This document shows positions 28,259 to 37,587 of a stretch of DNA of 64,000 nt, piece by piece; the stretch's first letter is position 1; each line of letters begins with the position of its first letter. The translations under genes were made by a program, and so were the position numbers. Under the pieces are notes generated by a model. It worked only from the letters and a program-made list of their open reading frames with translations. It made no database searches and was not told the DNA's origin. Source of the DNA: Paludisphaera soli (GTDB lineage Bacteria > Planctomycetota > Planctomycetia > Isosphaerales > Isosphaeraceae). The stretch covers positions 107,149 to 171,148 of the forward strand of contig NZ_JAALJI010000016.1 of assembly GCF_011064595.1 (NCBI RefSeq), read 5' to 3'.

Positions 28259-31200
28259 GAGCCCCCTCCCGCGTCGGCCGGCTGCGATGCGTCGCGGCCG
28301 GGGCCGCCTTGCTGATCGCGACGTCGACGCCGACGTCGGCCGCCGAGCCGGACTCGTTCGACGACCTGGCGAAGGCCTACGCGGGCGAGGTCCGCCCGCT
28401 GCTCGGCCGCTTCTGCCTCGACTGCCACTCGACGGAGGACAAGGAGGGGGACCTCGACCTGGAGGTCTTCGCCGAGCTTGACGACGTGCGCAAGGCCCCG
28501 GGCGCCTGGGGGAAGGTCGTCGAGATGCTCGACGGCGGCGAGATGCCCCCCAAGGATTCCGACCAGCCGACCGCCGAGGAGCGGGCGACGATCCGCGGCT
28601 GGGTCGGCCGCTACCTCAAGGCCGAGGCCTACGCCGACGCCGGCGACCCGGGGCCGGTGGTCCTCCGACGCCTCAACAACGCGCAATATACTTATACGCT
28701 CCGCGACCTGACCGGCTTCGACTTCCGGCCGGCCCGGGAGTTCCCGGCCGACGGCGCGGCGGGTGAGGGGTTCACGAACGCCGGCAACGCCCTGGTGATG
28801 TCGCCGGCGATGCTGGGCAAGTACCTCGACGCCGCCAAGCGGGTCGCCGCCCACGCCGTCCTGCTGCCGGACGGGATGCGGTTCGCCCCCGGCGAGACCC
28901 GCCGCGACTGGACGGACGAACTGCTGGCCTCCATCCGCGGCCTCTACGCCCGCCACGCCGACGCCGAGGGCCGCCTGCCGCTGGAGAAGTACCTGGCCGC
29001 CGCCCTCGACGGGCGCGGGGCCGTCGCCGAAGGGCGGGAGACCTGGGAGGCCGTCGCGAAGCCTCGGGGCCTGAACCCCCGCTACCTCGCGAGCCTCGTC
29101 AAGCTTCTGGAAGGGGGCGAGCCCTCGCCCGTGCTCGACCCGATCCGCGAGCGTTGGCGGGCCGCGAAGCCCGGCGAAGCCCCCGCGCTCGCGGCCCAGG
29201 TGGCCGCCTGGCAGCCGGCGCTCGCGAAGTTCCAGGCGGTCGGCCATATGAAGTCCTGGGTCGCCGCCATCGACCCCGTCGTCTCCCGCCAGGACGTACG
29301 GTTCAAGTTCCCCGACGCGCCCGGCTCGCGCGAGGTCACGGTCCATCTGGCCGCCGAGGGCCCGACGCGGCCGAACGCCGTCGTCTGGCAGAACCTGCGG
29401 ATCGCCCGGCCGGGCCGCCCCGAGGTCGCCCTGCGCGACGTCCGCGCGGTCGCCGAGGGGATGGCCGCGCGTCGCGAACAGGTCGTCGCCACCGCCGCGA
29501 AGTGCCTGGAGGCCGCGGCGGAAGCCTCGGCCGACCCGACGGCCGTGGATCGCGACGCGCTGGCGAGGAAGCACCAGGTCGACCCCGAGATCCTGGGGGC
29601 CTGGCTGGACTGCCTGGGGATCGGCTCGGTCGCCACGGTGCCTCTGGACCTCTTCACCCAACGGCTCGAAGGGGTCGGCGGGTTCGAGTTCGTGCGCGGC
29701 TGGGGATCGCCGGAGACGCCGTCAATCGTCGCCAACAGCTCGGACCGGACCGTGAACGTCCCCGGCGAGCTGAAGGGCCGGGGCGTGGCCGCGCATCCCT
29801 CGCCGACGCTCCGGGCCGGCGTGGCCTGGCTCTGCGCGACCGGGGGCGAGTACCGCATCCAGGCCGAGGTCCAGCACGTCCACGCGGCGTGCGGCAACGG
29901 CACGACCTGGCGGGTCGAGCTTCGTCGAAGGGCCGCGCGGCTGGTCCTCGCCGAGGGGGTCACGGCCGGTCGGACGCCGATCAAGGCCGGGCCGTTCGGG
30001 CCGATGGCGCTGGGCGCCGGCGACCTGGTCGCGCTCGTGATCGGCCCTCGCGACGGCAACCACGCCTGCGACCTGACCTCCGTCGACCTGACCGTCTCCG
30101 ACGCCGGAGCGGGGGGGCGGACCTGGGACCTGGCGAAGGACCTGGCCGGCGACGCCTTCGCGGCCAACCCGCACGCCGACGGCCTCGGCGCGGCCGGCGC
30201 CTGGCACGCCTTCCGCGAGCCCGACGATGATGCACAAGGCCTGGTCCTCCCGCCCGGCTCGCTCCTCTTCCGCTGGCTGGCGACCTCGTCGGCCGATGAG
30301 AAGAAGGCGATCGCCGAGAAGGTCCAGCAGCTCCTGACCGCGGGCCCCGCCGGCTCCGAGGCGGCCGACGTCGTGCTCTATCATCACCTGACCTCTCTCG
30401 GAGGCCCGATCGTCCCCGCTCGGCCGGGTAACGCCCCAGTCCCCGACGACTCGCCCTGGGGGCTCGACCCCGCCGGATTCGGGCCGGGCGTGGTGAGCGG
30501 GATCGCCGCCGAGGACCTCGCGGTGCGGAGCCCCTCGGTCGTCGCCCTGAAGCTCCCTTCCGAGCTGGTCGCCGGCGCGGAACTGGTCGGCTCGGCGGTC
30601 GTCCGTCCCCTGGAGGGGGGCGACGATTTCGTCCAGCTCCGCGTCACGACCGAGGCCCCCGCGATGACCGCCGGACTGCGGCCCGACGCCCCCGTCCTCG
30701 TGACCGACGAGGCCGCCGCGGCGCGGCTCAAGTCCGCGTTCGCGGAGTTCCGCAGCTGGTTCCCGCCCGCCCTCTGCTACGAGAAGCTCGTCCCGGTCGA
30801 CGAGGTCGTCACCCTGACGCTCTTCCACCGGGAGGACGAGCCGCTCCGCCGACTGATGCTCGACGAGGCCGAGGCCGCGCGGCTCGACCGATACTGGGAG
30901 GAGCTGCACTTCATCAGCCAGGACGCGCTCACGCAGGTCGATGCGTTCGCCCAGCTGATGGAGTACGCCACCCAGGACAGCGACCCCCGGCTGTTCGAGC
31001 CCTTCCGCAAGCCGATCCACGAGCACGCCGAGGCGTTCCGCAAGCAGTTGATCGAGGCCGAACCCCGCCAGCTCGACGCCCTGGTCGCCTTCGCCTCGCA
31101 GGCCTACCGCCGGCCGACGACCGAGCAGGAGGTCCGCGACCTTCGCGACCTCTACGCCCGCCTCCGCGCCGAGGAGATCCCGCACGACGAGGCCTTCCGC

Positions 31201-32328
31201 CTGACCCTGGCCCGTATCCTGGTGTCTCCGAACTTCCTCTATCGCCTGGAGAAGGCCCCCGAGGGGACGGCCTCGGCGCGGGTCTCCGACTGGGAGCTGG
31301 CCTCGCGGCTCAGCTACTTCCTGCGATCGTCGGCGCCCGACGCCGAGCTTCGCGAGGCCGCCGCGTCCGGCCGCCTGAGCGACCCCGACGTCCTTGCGGC
31401 CCAGGCGAGACGGCTGCTGCGGTCGCCCGACGCGCGTCGGCTGGCCGAGGAGTTCGCCTGCCAGTGGCTGCACATCTACGATTTCGCCTCTCAGGACGAG
31501 AAGAGCGAGCGCCACTTCCCGACCTTCGCCGCCCTCAAGGGGGCGATGTACGAGGAGGCGATCCTCTTCTTCGCCGACCTGTTCCGGAGCGACGCCTCGG
31601 TCCTGTCGATCTACGACGCCGATCACGCGTTCTTGAATGAGCAACTGGCGGCCCATTACGAGATCCCGGGCGTGACCGGCCCCGAGTGGCGGCGCGTCGA
31701 TGGGGTCCGCAAGTTCGGCCGTGGCGGGATCCTCGGGCTGTCGGCGACCCTGGCGAAGCAGTCGGGGGCGTCCCGCACCAGCCCGATCCTGCGCGGGAAC
31801 TGGGTCACGGAGGTCCTGCTCGGCGAGCGGACCCCGAAGCCGCCGAAAGACGTGCCGCTGCTGCCGGACGACGAGGAGGCGGGGGGCGGGCTCTCGGTCC
31901 GTCAGCTCGTCGAGCGGCACACCCGCGACGTCCGTTGCGCCGGCTGCCACGCCAGGATGGACCCCTACGGGTTCTCGCTGGAGGCCTACGACGCCATCGG
32001 CCGGTTCCGCGAACGCGACGCCTCGGGCCAGCCGGTCGACGTCCGCGCCAAGGTCCTGGACGGTTCGGAGTTCGCCGGCGGCGACGGCCTTCGGGAGTAT
32101 CTGCTCTCCAGCCGCCGCGACGCGATCGAGCGTCAATTCTGCAAGAAGCTCCTCGGCTACGCGCTGGGGAGGGGCGTGCAGCTCTCGGACGAGCCGTTGC
32201 TCGACGAGATGCGGCGTCGCCTCGAATCGGAGAACCACCGGGTCTCGGCCGCGGTCGACGCGATCGTCCGCAGCCGGCAGTTCCGCGAGATCCGCGGGGC
32301 CGCGACGGTCGTCGCCGAGGCCCCCTGA
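28255..32328 (+). CDS. Planctomycete cytochrome C / DUF1587-DUF1592-DUF1588-DUF1585 protein
   Basis: 1357 residues. A GTG start at 28255, overlapping the regulator stop, gives a signal peptide ending TSTPTSAAEP. A cytochrome-like heme-binding motif C54-L-D-C57-H58 opens the planctomycete cytochrome domain, followed by GGEMPPKDSDQP. Next is the LRRLNNAQYTYTLRDLTGFD motif of DUF1587. A middle part of about 600 residues is beta-rich and may include carbohydrate-binding modules. The C-terminal DUF1595/1592/1588/1585 series contains a second C1228-A-G-C1231-H1232 followed by RMDPYGFSLEAYDAIGRF. Such proteins are exported, nearly always paired with a DUF1552 protein as here, and have been linked to polysaccharide use, but no reaction is proven. 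Confidence 0.92.
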   Translation: MRAPSRVGRLRCVAAGAALLIATSTPTSAAEPDSFDDLAKAYAGEVRPLLGRFCLDCHSTEDKEGDLDLEVFAELDDVRKAPGAWGKVVEMLDGGEMPPKDSDQPTAEERATIRGWVGRYLKAEAYADAGDPGPVVLRRLNNAQYTYTLRDLTGFDFRPAREFPADGAAGEGFTNAGNALVMSPAMLGKYLDAAKRVAAHAVLLPDGMRFAPGETRRDWTDELLASIRGLYARHADAEGRLPLEKYLAAALDGRGAVAEGRETWEAVAKPRGLNPRYLASLVKLLEGGEPSPVLDPIRERWRAAKPGEAPALAAQVAAWQPALAKFQAVGHMKSWVAAIDPVVSRQDVRFKFPDAPGSREVTVHLAAEGPTRPNAVVWQNLRIARPGRPEVALRDVRAVAEGMAARREQVVATAAKCLEAAAEASADPTAVDRDALARKHQVDPEILGAWLDCLGIGSVATVPLDLFTQRLEGVGGFEFVRGWGSPETPSIVANSSDRTVNVPGELKGRGVAAHPSPTLRAGVAWLCATGGEYRIQAEVQHVHAACGNGTTWRVELRRRAARLVLAEGVTAGRTPIKAGPFGPMALGAGDLVALVIGPRDGNHACDLTSVDLTVSDAGAGGRTWDLAKDLAGDAFAANPHADGLGAAGAWHAFREPDDDAQGLVLPPGSLLFRWLATSSADEKKAIAEKVQQLLTAGPAGSEAADVVLYHHLTSLGGPIVPARPGNAPVPDDSPWGLDPAGFGPGVVSGIAAEDLAVRSPSVVALKLPSELVAGAELVGSAVVRPLEGGDDFVQLRVTTEAPAMTAGLRPDAPVLVTDEAAAARLKSAFAEFRSWFPPALCYEKLVPVDEVVTLTLFHREDEPLRRLMLDEAEAARLDRYWEELHFISQDALTQVDAFAQLMEYATQDSDPRLFEPFRKPIHEHAEAFRKQLIEAEPRQLDALVAFASQAYRRPTTEQEVRDLRDLYARLRAEEIPHDEAFRLTLARILVSPNFLYRLEKAPEGTASARVSDWELASRLSYFLRSSAPDAELREAAASGRLSDPDVLAAQARRLLRSPDARRLAEEFACQWLHIYDFASQDEKSERHFPTFAALKGAMYEEAILFFADLFRSDASVLSIYDADHAFLNEQLAAHYEIPGVTGPEWRRVDGVRKFGRGGILGLSATLAKQSGASRTSPILRGNWVTEVLLGERTPKPPKDVPLLPDDEEAGGGLSVRQLVERHTRDVRCAGCHARMDPYGFSLEAYDAIGRFRERDASGQPVDVRAKVLDGSEFAGGDGLREYLLSSRRDAIERQFCKKLLGYALGRGVQLSDEPLLDEMRRRLESENHRVSAAVDAIVRSRQFREIRGAATVVAEAP

Positions 32329-32387
32329 CGGGCCGCGACGCCGCGGCCTTCCTCCCTCATCCTCCTTCCCGAACGTCGAGGTGACCG

Positions 32388-33692
32388 ATGCCGACCCCCG
32401 AGCTTTCCCGTCGCCTGTTCCTGCGAGGCGTGGGCGTCACGATGGCGCTGCCGTGGCTCGAATCGCGCAACGTCTGGGGCGTCGAGTCGGCGGCCCGGCC
32501 GGCGAGCGAGGCCCCGGTCCGGGTCGGCGTCCTGTTCGCCGGCAACGGCTTCCACGGCAAGGAGTGGTGGGCCAAGGGGCGGGGCAAGGCCATGGAGCTT
32601 GGCCAGGTGCTCGCCCCGCTCCAGGACTTCCGCGAGAAGCTGGTCTTCATCAAGGGCCTCTATAACGAAGAGGCCCTGAAGGGGAACATCCACAGCTCGC
32701 AGACCGGCAACCTGCTGTCGGGCGCGCCGCTGGCCTCGGGCGGCGAGATCCGCTCGGGCACCAGCTTCGACCAGCTCCTGGCGCAGAGCCACGCCGGGTC
32801 CACCAAGGTCCCCAGCCTGGTCCTCGGCTGCGAGCAGGCGAACCCGTCGGTGCACAAGAATTACTCGATGCTGTACAGCTCCCACATCTCGTGGAGCTCG
32901 CCCACCAGCCCGACGCCGCTGGAGCTGTTCCCCGCGCTGGCGTTCGACCGCCTGTTCAAGGACGAGGCCCGCCGGGGCGACCAGAGCGTCCTCGACGCCG
33001 TGCTCGCCGACGCCGACGACTTCCGTCGCGACGTCAGCCTGGCCGATCGGCGCAAGCTCGACGAGTACCTGGAGTCGGTCCGCGAGGTCGAGCAGCGGAT
33101 CGAGCGCGCCGGGACGCGCGGCGAGCTGCAGGGCTGGAAGCCGACCCTCGACAGGCCGAACGTCCCGCGCCCGGCCGACGGCGTACCCCAGGACATCGGC
33201 GAGCACATGCGGCTGATGTGCGACATCCTCGTCCTGGGCTTCCAGACCGACGCCACCCGGGTCACCACGCTCAAGCTGAACAACGACCACAGCTCGCTGC
33301 GGTTCCCCCAGCTCGGCGTGGACTACATGATCCACCACCTGCTGTCGCACGCCGACACGCCCGACTGGCTGAAAGTCAACCAGCTCTTCACCGGCCAGCT
33401 CGCCTACATCGCCCGCAAGCTCGACGCGATCCAGGAAGGCGAACGCACGGCCCTCGACAACACGATGCTCATGCTCTGCTCCAGCATGCTCTCCGGCGGC
33501 ACCCACGACGCCACCCAGCTCCCCGTCGTCCTCGTCGGCGGAGGGGGCGGCAAGCTCCAGGGCGGTCGCGTGCTCGACTACCTGAACGCCCCGAACCGCA
33601 AGATGTGCAGCCTGTACCTGTCGATGCTCGACAAGGCGGGCCTGCGCCTCGACGCCTTCGGCGACTCGACCGAGCCGCTCGCCGAGGTCTGA
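32388..33692 (+). CDS. DUF1552 protein
   Basis: 434 residues with a twin-arginine-like leader (LSRRLFLRGVGVTMALPWLE), as expected for DUF1552. Conserved features include VGVLFAGNGFH, GNLLSGAPLAS, LVLGCEQANPSVHKNYSM and, late in the protein, TTLKLNNDHSS. It follows the cytochrome-domain gene by 59 bases, the standard planctomycete pair, and starts behind a GAGG site. The structure is alkaline-phosphatase-like by family; activity unknown. Confidence 0.92.
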   Translation: MPTPELSRRLFLRGVGVTMALPWLESRNVWGVESAARPASEAPVRVGVLFAGNGFHGKEWWAKGRGKAMELGQVLAPLQDFREKLVFIKGLYNEEALKGNIHSSQTGNLLSGAPLASGGEIRSGTSFDQLLAQSHAGSTKVPSLVLGCEQANPSVHKNYSMLYSSHISWSSPTSPTPLELFPALAFDRLFKDEARRGDQSVLDAVLADADDFRRDVSLADRRKLDEYLESVREVEQRIERAGTRGELQGWKPTLDRPNVPRPADGVPQDIGEHMRLMCDILVLGFQTDATRVTTLKLNNDHSSLRFPQLGVDYMIHHLLSHADTPDWLKVNQLFTGQLAYIARKLDAIQEGERTALDNTMLMLCSSMLSGGTHDATQLPVVLVGGGGGKLQGGRVLDYLNAPNRKMCSLYLSMLDKAGLRLDAFGDSTEPLAEV

Positions 33693-33723
33693 TCGGGGGA
33701 GGGACGTCGGAGTGGCGACGAAC

Positions 33724-33752
33724 AGGGCCCCGGGGGATCGCCCCGGGGCCCT
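33724..33752. terminator. Bidirectional terminator-like hairpin
   Basis: AGGGCCCCGGGG and CCCCGGGGCCCT form a perfect 12-bp stem around a GATCG loop, midway between convergent genes that end at 33692 and 33790. There is no T-run, as is usual in very GC-rich genomes. Confidence 0.65.
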
Positions 33753-33789
33753 GGCGTGCGCGTCGATCGGATGGCGAGTCGCACCCGCG

Positions 33790-34305
33790 TCAGGTGGTGC
33801 GGGAGGTCATGTCGTAGCCGCCGTGGCGGCGGAGGATGGCGGCGGCCTCGTCGCCGCGATCGGCGGTGTTGACCGTGATGATGGTCCGGCCCGCCTCGAA
33901 CTCGCGGTGGTAGTACTGGGCCTCCTCCTCGGGGATGCCCGAGCCGATCAGGGCCCCGGCGAGGCCGGCCGCCGCGGCGCCGGCCGCCGCGTTCGAGAGC
34001 AGGACGCCCAGCGTCCCGCCCGCGATGGCCGGTCCGATGACCGGGATCACCCCGGAGAGGACGCCCAGCCCGGCGAGGGCCCCCAGGCCCAGGCCGGCGA
34101 GCGCGCCGGTCGTCGCGCCTTCCTCCGCGTAGGTCCCGCCGTCGTCGGCCGCCTGGGCCTCAACCGTACCTTCGGCCCGGCGCAGGGCCACGCCGATCTG
34201 ATCGTCGCGGAAGCCGGCCCCGCGGAGCTCGGCGACGGCCTGGTCGGCGTGAAGCCCATCCTCGAAAACGCCGACGATGGTCGTGCGGTGCGTCGTCATA
34301 GCCAT
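33790..34305 (-). CDS. General-stress-protein-17M-like protein with glycine-zipper core
   Basis: 171 residues. The N-terminal 50 residues (TTIVGVFEDGLHADQAVAEL, then RDDQIGVALR) match the YflT/general stress 17M domain pattern. A long Gly/Ala-rich hydrophobic stretch (about 65-120) has the GxxxG spacing of membrane-inserting zippers, and the C-terminus (EFEAGRTIITVNTADRGDEA) repeats the first domain's strand. Start at 34305 behind AGGGGG. It stands alone and is likely a stress- or membrane-associated protein. Confidence 0.78.
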   Translation of the reverse strand: MAMTTHRTTIVGVFEDGLHADQAVAELRGAGFRDDQIGVALRRAEGTVEAQAADDGGTYAEEGATTGALAGLGLGALAGLGVLSGVIPVIGPAIAGGTLGVLLSNAAAGAAAAGLAGALIGSGIPEEEAQYYHREFEAGRTIITVNTADRGDEAAAILRRHGGYDMTSRTT

Positions 34306-34463
34306 GGTGTTCGTCCCCCTGGTGTCATGGACCCATGAAGGATTCCCTTCCGATTCGCATCTCCCTCGGCGACCTATCCATCCGGCAAAGCGCGCGCCAA
34401 ATCCGTCGAGCCGTGAACGGAACTCCCGCGCGGTCGAGGGCCGCTTTCGGCGCGGCGGGCGGC

Positions 34464-34469
34464 TATAAT
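34464..34469 (+). promoter_or_regulatory. Consensus -10 box before the DUF1080 gene
   Basis: A perfect TATAAT, rare in this GC-rich sequence, lies 35 bases before the DUF1080 start, with AAAGGAGA as ribosome site. No good -35 hexamer is seen at 17 bases. Confidence 0.45.
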
Positions 34470-34504
34470 CCGCGGACGACGCCTCGTCACCAAAGGAGAA
34501 CGCC

Positions 34505-35158
34505 ATGCGACGCGCCCTGACCTCCGCCGCCGTGCTCGCGGCCCTCACCCTCCCCGCCCTGGCGCACGCCCAGGAAGGGCCGATCCGTCTCTTCAACGGC
34601 AAGGACCTCGCCGGATGGTCGGCCGTCTTCGACAAGGAAGGGCCCGACCCGGCCGCGACGTGGAGCGCGGCCGACGGCCTCTTGAAGTGCACGGGCAAGC
34701 CGGTGGGATACCTGAAGACGGATCGGGAGTTCGGCGACTACGTTCTGACCCTGCAATGGCGATGGCCGGCCGGGAGCCAGGGAGGGAACAACGGCGTGCT
34801 CGTGCACGCGTCCACCCCCCGCGCCCTGGGGGTCTGGCCGAAGTCGATCGAGGTCCAGCTCGCCCAGGACAACGCGGGCGATTTCTGGGTCATCGGCACC
34901 GACCTCGACGTCCCCGACGAGGCGAACCGCAAGCAGGACCGTCGGCACAAGAATTTGACCGACGGATCGGAGAAGCCGGCCGGCGAGTGGAACAAGATGG
35001 AGATCACCTGCCGGGGCGACGTCATCCGCGTGACCGTGAACGGCGACCTCGTGAACGAGGCGACGAACTGCAGCGCGACCCGAGGCGCGATCGCCCTCCA
35101 GTCCGAGGGCGCCCCCATCGAGTTCCGCGACATCGTGCTGACGCCGCTGCCGAAATGA
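34505..35158 (+). CDS. DUF1080 (3-keto-disaccharide hydrolase) secreted protein
   Basis: 217 residues with signal peptide (AAVLAALTLPALAHAQ). The typical first motif IRLFNGKDLAGWSAV is followed by the concanavalin-like strands of DUF1080 (LKTDREFGDYVLTLQWRWPA, NNGVLVHAS, KMEITCRGDVIRVTVNG, IEFRDIVLTPL). The family includes 3-keto-glycoside hydrolases but also non-catalytic binding proteins; this short single-domain form fits the usual planctomycete secreted type. The next frame opens at its stop (ATGA), though the real start of the following gene is probably 57 bases later. Confidence 0.92.
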   Translation: MRRALTSAAVLAALTLPALAHAQEGPIRLFNGKDLAGWSAVFDKEGPDPAATWSAADGLLKCTGKPVGYLKTDREFGDYVLTLQWRWPAGSQGGNNGVLVHASTPRALGVWPKSIEVQLAQDNAGDFWVIGTDLDVPDEANRKQDRRHKNLTDGSEKPAGEWNKMEITCRGDVIRVTVNGDLVNEATNCSATRGAIALQSEGAPIEFRDIVLTPLPK

Positions 35159-35211
35159 ACGACGGCCGGCCGCCAGACAATGACTGTTCACTTGATGGAT
35201 ATCGACGAATC

Positions 35212-37404
35212 ATGAAGTCTTCCGAAGGTCGCAGGCGATCGGGACTGGGCGCGGCTCGCAGGGCCTGGACGGGGGCCCTGGAGCGGTTGGAGGGCCGGAC
35301 GCTCCTGAACGCTTCGATCGACGTCGCGGCGGACGGCTCGCTCCTCTACCGGTCGGGCCCGTCGCCTCTGGCGGAGGTGAAGATCTCCCGGGTCGGCGAG
35401 GTCTACACCTTCGCCGCGAACATCGCGATCGACGTCGGAGGCAACGCGCCGGGCCTGGCAGTGACCGGGTCGGGGACGCCGACCGTGACGGTGACGGGCC
35501 CCGCCAGCCTGCGGATCGAGGTGGCCGCCGTCGCCCAGAGGGTGCAGATCGAGAGCACGGGCGTGGCGGCCGACGTCGCCTTCCAGGCCCACCAGCAGTT
35601 CCTGACGCTGGGAGGGGCCGGGGGGGTCCAGGCGCTGGAAGGCCCGATCACCGTCTCGACCGACCCGGGCGCATCGGACAGCCGCCTGATCGTCGACGAC
35701 GCCGCCGGCGCGTACGACGCCGTACACTCGCCGGAGTACGTCCTCACCGCCGACGCGATCGGGGCGAACGACCCGGACGTCCAGGCTCGGTTCGCCGGGA
35801 TCACCTACTCGGGCGTCCCGCACGTCACCCTCCTGGGGACCCGGCAGTCCTCCGCGGCCTCGCCGCTGTTCCTGGTCTACGACACGCCCGACGACGCCGA
35901 CCTCTCGATCTCGGCCGACGGCTTCGTCGGGGGCGCGGAGTCCACGGCTCCGCACGTCGCCGTCCTGGGGACCTCGGCCGACCCGTCGAGCGACCTGCTG
36001 ATCGGCTCGAACGTCCGGCCGGTGATCTCGCTGGCTTCGAACTCCTCGCAGGTCACGTATCTGGACCGATACCAGGGTCCGGGGGCGTGGATCCGGGTCG
36101 AAGGGGTCCGCGGCGAGGGCTACGGCCTGGGGGCGGATCTCGTCGTCTTGGCCGGCGAGACGGGGCGGGTCGACGTCTCCATCGGCAACTTCTGGAACCC
36201 GACGAGGTTCCAGGGCGACGCGAATTGGTTTATGGGCTACGACCCGGTGACCGGCCCCGACAACGCCTACGCCGCGCTTCGCGACGCGAACGGCCCCGCG
36301 GCCTCGGGGATCTACTTCCGGCCCGGCTCGCTCCACAGCCTGAACGTCGACGCCCGGGGGAACCGAGGCGCGTCCATGATGGTCGACTTCCGCAACGGCA
36401 ACCCCGTCCCCTACGGCGCGCCCGCGACCGGGGCGACCAACCTGCCCCTGCAGAGCCTGACCTACGTCGGCGCGTCGGCGACGAACCAGGGCTCGCCCTA
36501 CGCGCTCAGCTTCGTCGGGGACGACGCCTCGCCATACTCCTACGAGGTCCACACGGCCGTGCCGCTGTACCGCGGCCTGATCGCGCTGTCCGAAGCCCCC
36601 AGCCCGGCGCAACCGCGACGCGTGGCCTATCAGCTCGACTCCGGCGCCCCCCTGTTCGACGACACGCTGGCCGTCGGCTCCTACAGCTTCGTCTACGAGA
36701 TCATGGACGGGACCCTGGCGAGCGACTACCGATTGCGCCGCGCCCCCGACGGCTCGATCGTCTCGTCGGCCGTGCCTTCCGACCTGGCGTTGACCGCCGG
36801 CGGCGCGGCGATCGACGGCCGCGCCTCGCTCCGGATCGCCGAGCGGAATCCCGACGCCTTCCTGGCGGAGACCCGGATCAACGACAAGGCCAGGGCCGCC
36901 GTCCTCCGGCGGTGGTCGATCGCCCCGGTCTCGACCACGATCGACTACGCGAGCCCCGCCGCCGTCCCCGGCCTGCTCGGGCTGTCCGTCGTCGACGACT
37001 CGCCGTCGACGTTCGCCTCGAACGACGTGGCGAGGCTGGACGCCCTCCCGCCCGGCGTGGGGGTCAACGTCCTCCAGCAGTACGGCGACGACCGGGCCAT
37101 CGTGTCGGCCGACGGCGTCGCCCCCGCCAGCCTGGTCTGGCTCGACGGCGGCCCGGGGACCAACACCCTGGAGATCGACGCCGACCAGCAAGTCCTCCGG
37201 ATCGACGACCTGGGCGACGCCCGATTCGCCGTCGTCCGCGTGGTCGCCGGCCTGGGCGAGGTCCTGTTCCTGTACCACCAGTACGGGACGCCGACGATCG
37301 TGGACGCGCCGACCTCGCCCCAGATCGCGGCCGTCGACGGCGTGGCGCTCCTGGCGGCCGCCGACGCGAACGAAACCACTCGGCGAAAGGCCGGCCGGTC
37401 CTGA
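35212..37404 (+). CDS. Large surface protein with planctomycete LEGR-type N-terminus
   Basis: 730 residues. The N-terminus, basic then ALERLEGRTLLNAS, is the planctomycete export/anchoring signature seen on giant surface proteins. The rest is beta-rich without cysteine pairs or known catalytic motifs; repeated Asp/Gly loops suggest a beta-helix or repeated beta-sandwiches. A start at 35155 overlapping the DUF1080 stop would add 19 residues and is possible. The protein ends without a sorting motif I recognise. Function unknown; probably cell-surface. Confidence 0.75.
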   Translation: MKSSEGRRRSGLGAARRAWTGALERLEGRTLLNASIDVAADGSLLYRSGPSPLAEVKISRVGEVYTFAANIAIDVGGNAPGLAVTGSGTPTVTVTGPASLRIEVAAVAQRVQIESTGVAADVAFQAHQQFLTLGGAGGVQALEGPITVSTDPGASDSRLIVDDAAGAYDAVHSPEYVLTADAIGANDPDVQARFAGITYSGVPHVTLLGTRQSSAASPLFLVYDTPDDADLSISADGFVGGAESTAPHVAVLGTSADPSSDLLIGSNVRPVISLASNSSQVTYLDRYQGPGAWIRVEGVRGEGYGLGADLVVLAGETGRVDVSIGNFWNPTRFQGDANWFMGYDPVTGPDNAYAALRDANGPAASGIYFRPGSLHSLNVDARGNRGASMMVDFRNGNPVPYGAPATGATNLPLQSLTYVGASATNQGSPYALSFVGDDASPYSYEVHTAVPLYRGLIALSEAPSPAQPRRVAYQLDSGAPLFDDTLAVGSYSFVYEIMDGTLASDYRLRRAPDGSIVSSAVPSDLALTAGGAAIDGRASLRIAERNPDAFLAETRINDKARAAVLRRWSIAPVSTTIDYASPAAVPGLLGLSVVDDSPSTFASNDVARLDALPPGVGVNVLQQYGDDRAIVSADGVAPASLVWLDGGPGTNTLEIDADQQVLRIDDLGDARFAVVRVVAGLGEVLFLYHQYGTPTIVDAPTSPQIAAVDGVALLAAADANETTRRKAGRS

Positions 37405-37521
37405 GGCCCGACCAGGGTTGGCGCGCCGCGCGGAGCGGGGGGCTCTACGCGAGTTACAGACGACGAGGGAAGTCCGGATCTGGGCGAAAATCGCCGGCTC
37501 TCCGATGTCCGCGGGAAAGGC

Positions 37522-37538
37522 TTATACCCGGGGTATAA
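37522..37538. promoter_or_regulatory. Palindromic operator candidate before the ParB-like gene
   Basis: TTATACC and GGTATAA form a perfect 7-bp inverted repeat around CGG, 50 bases before the start of the ParB-like HTH gene. The AT-rich arms overlap what could be a -10 box, so binding would block transcription. This is a candidate site for autoregulation. Confidence 0.5.
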
Positions 37539-37587
37539 CCCGTCCGATACAGGCTCGTGAGGACCTGGATTCGGGGGGAGAGCACGC

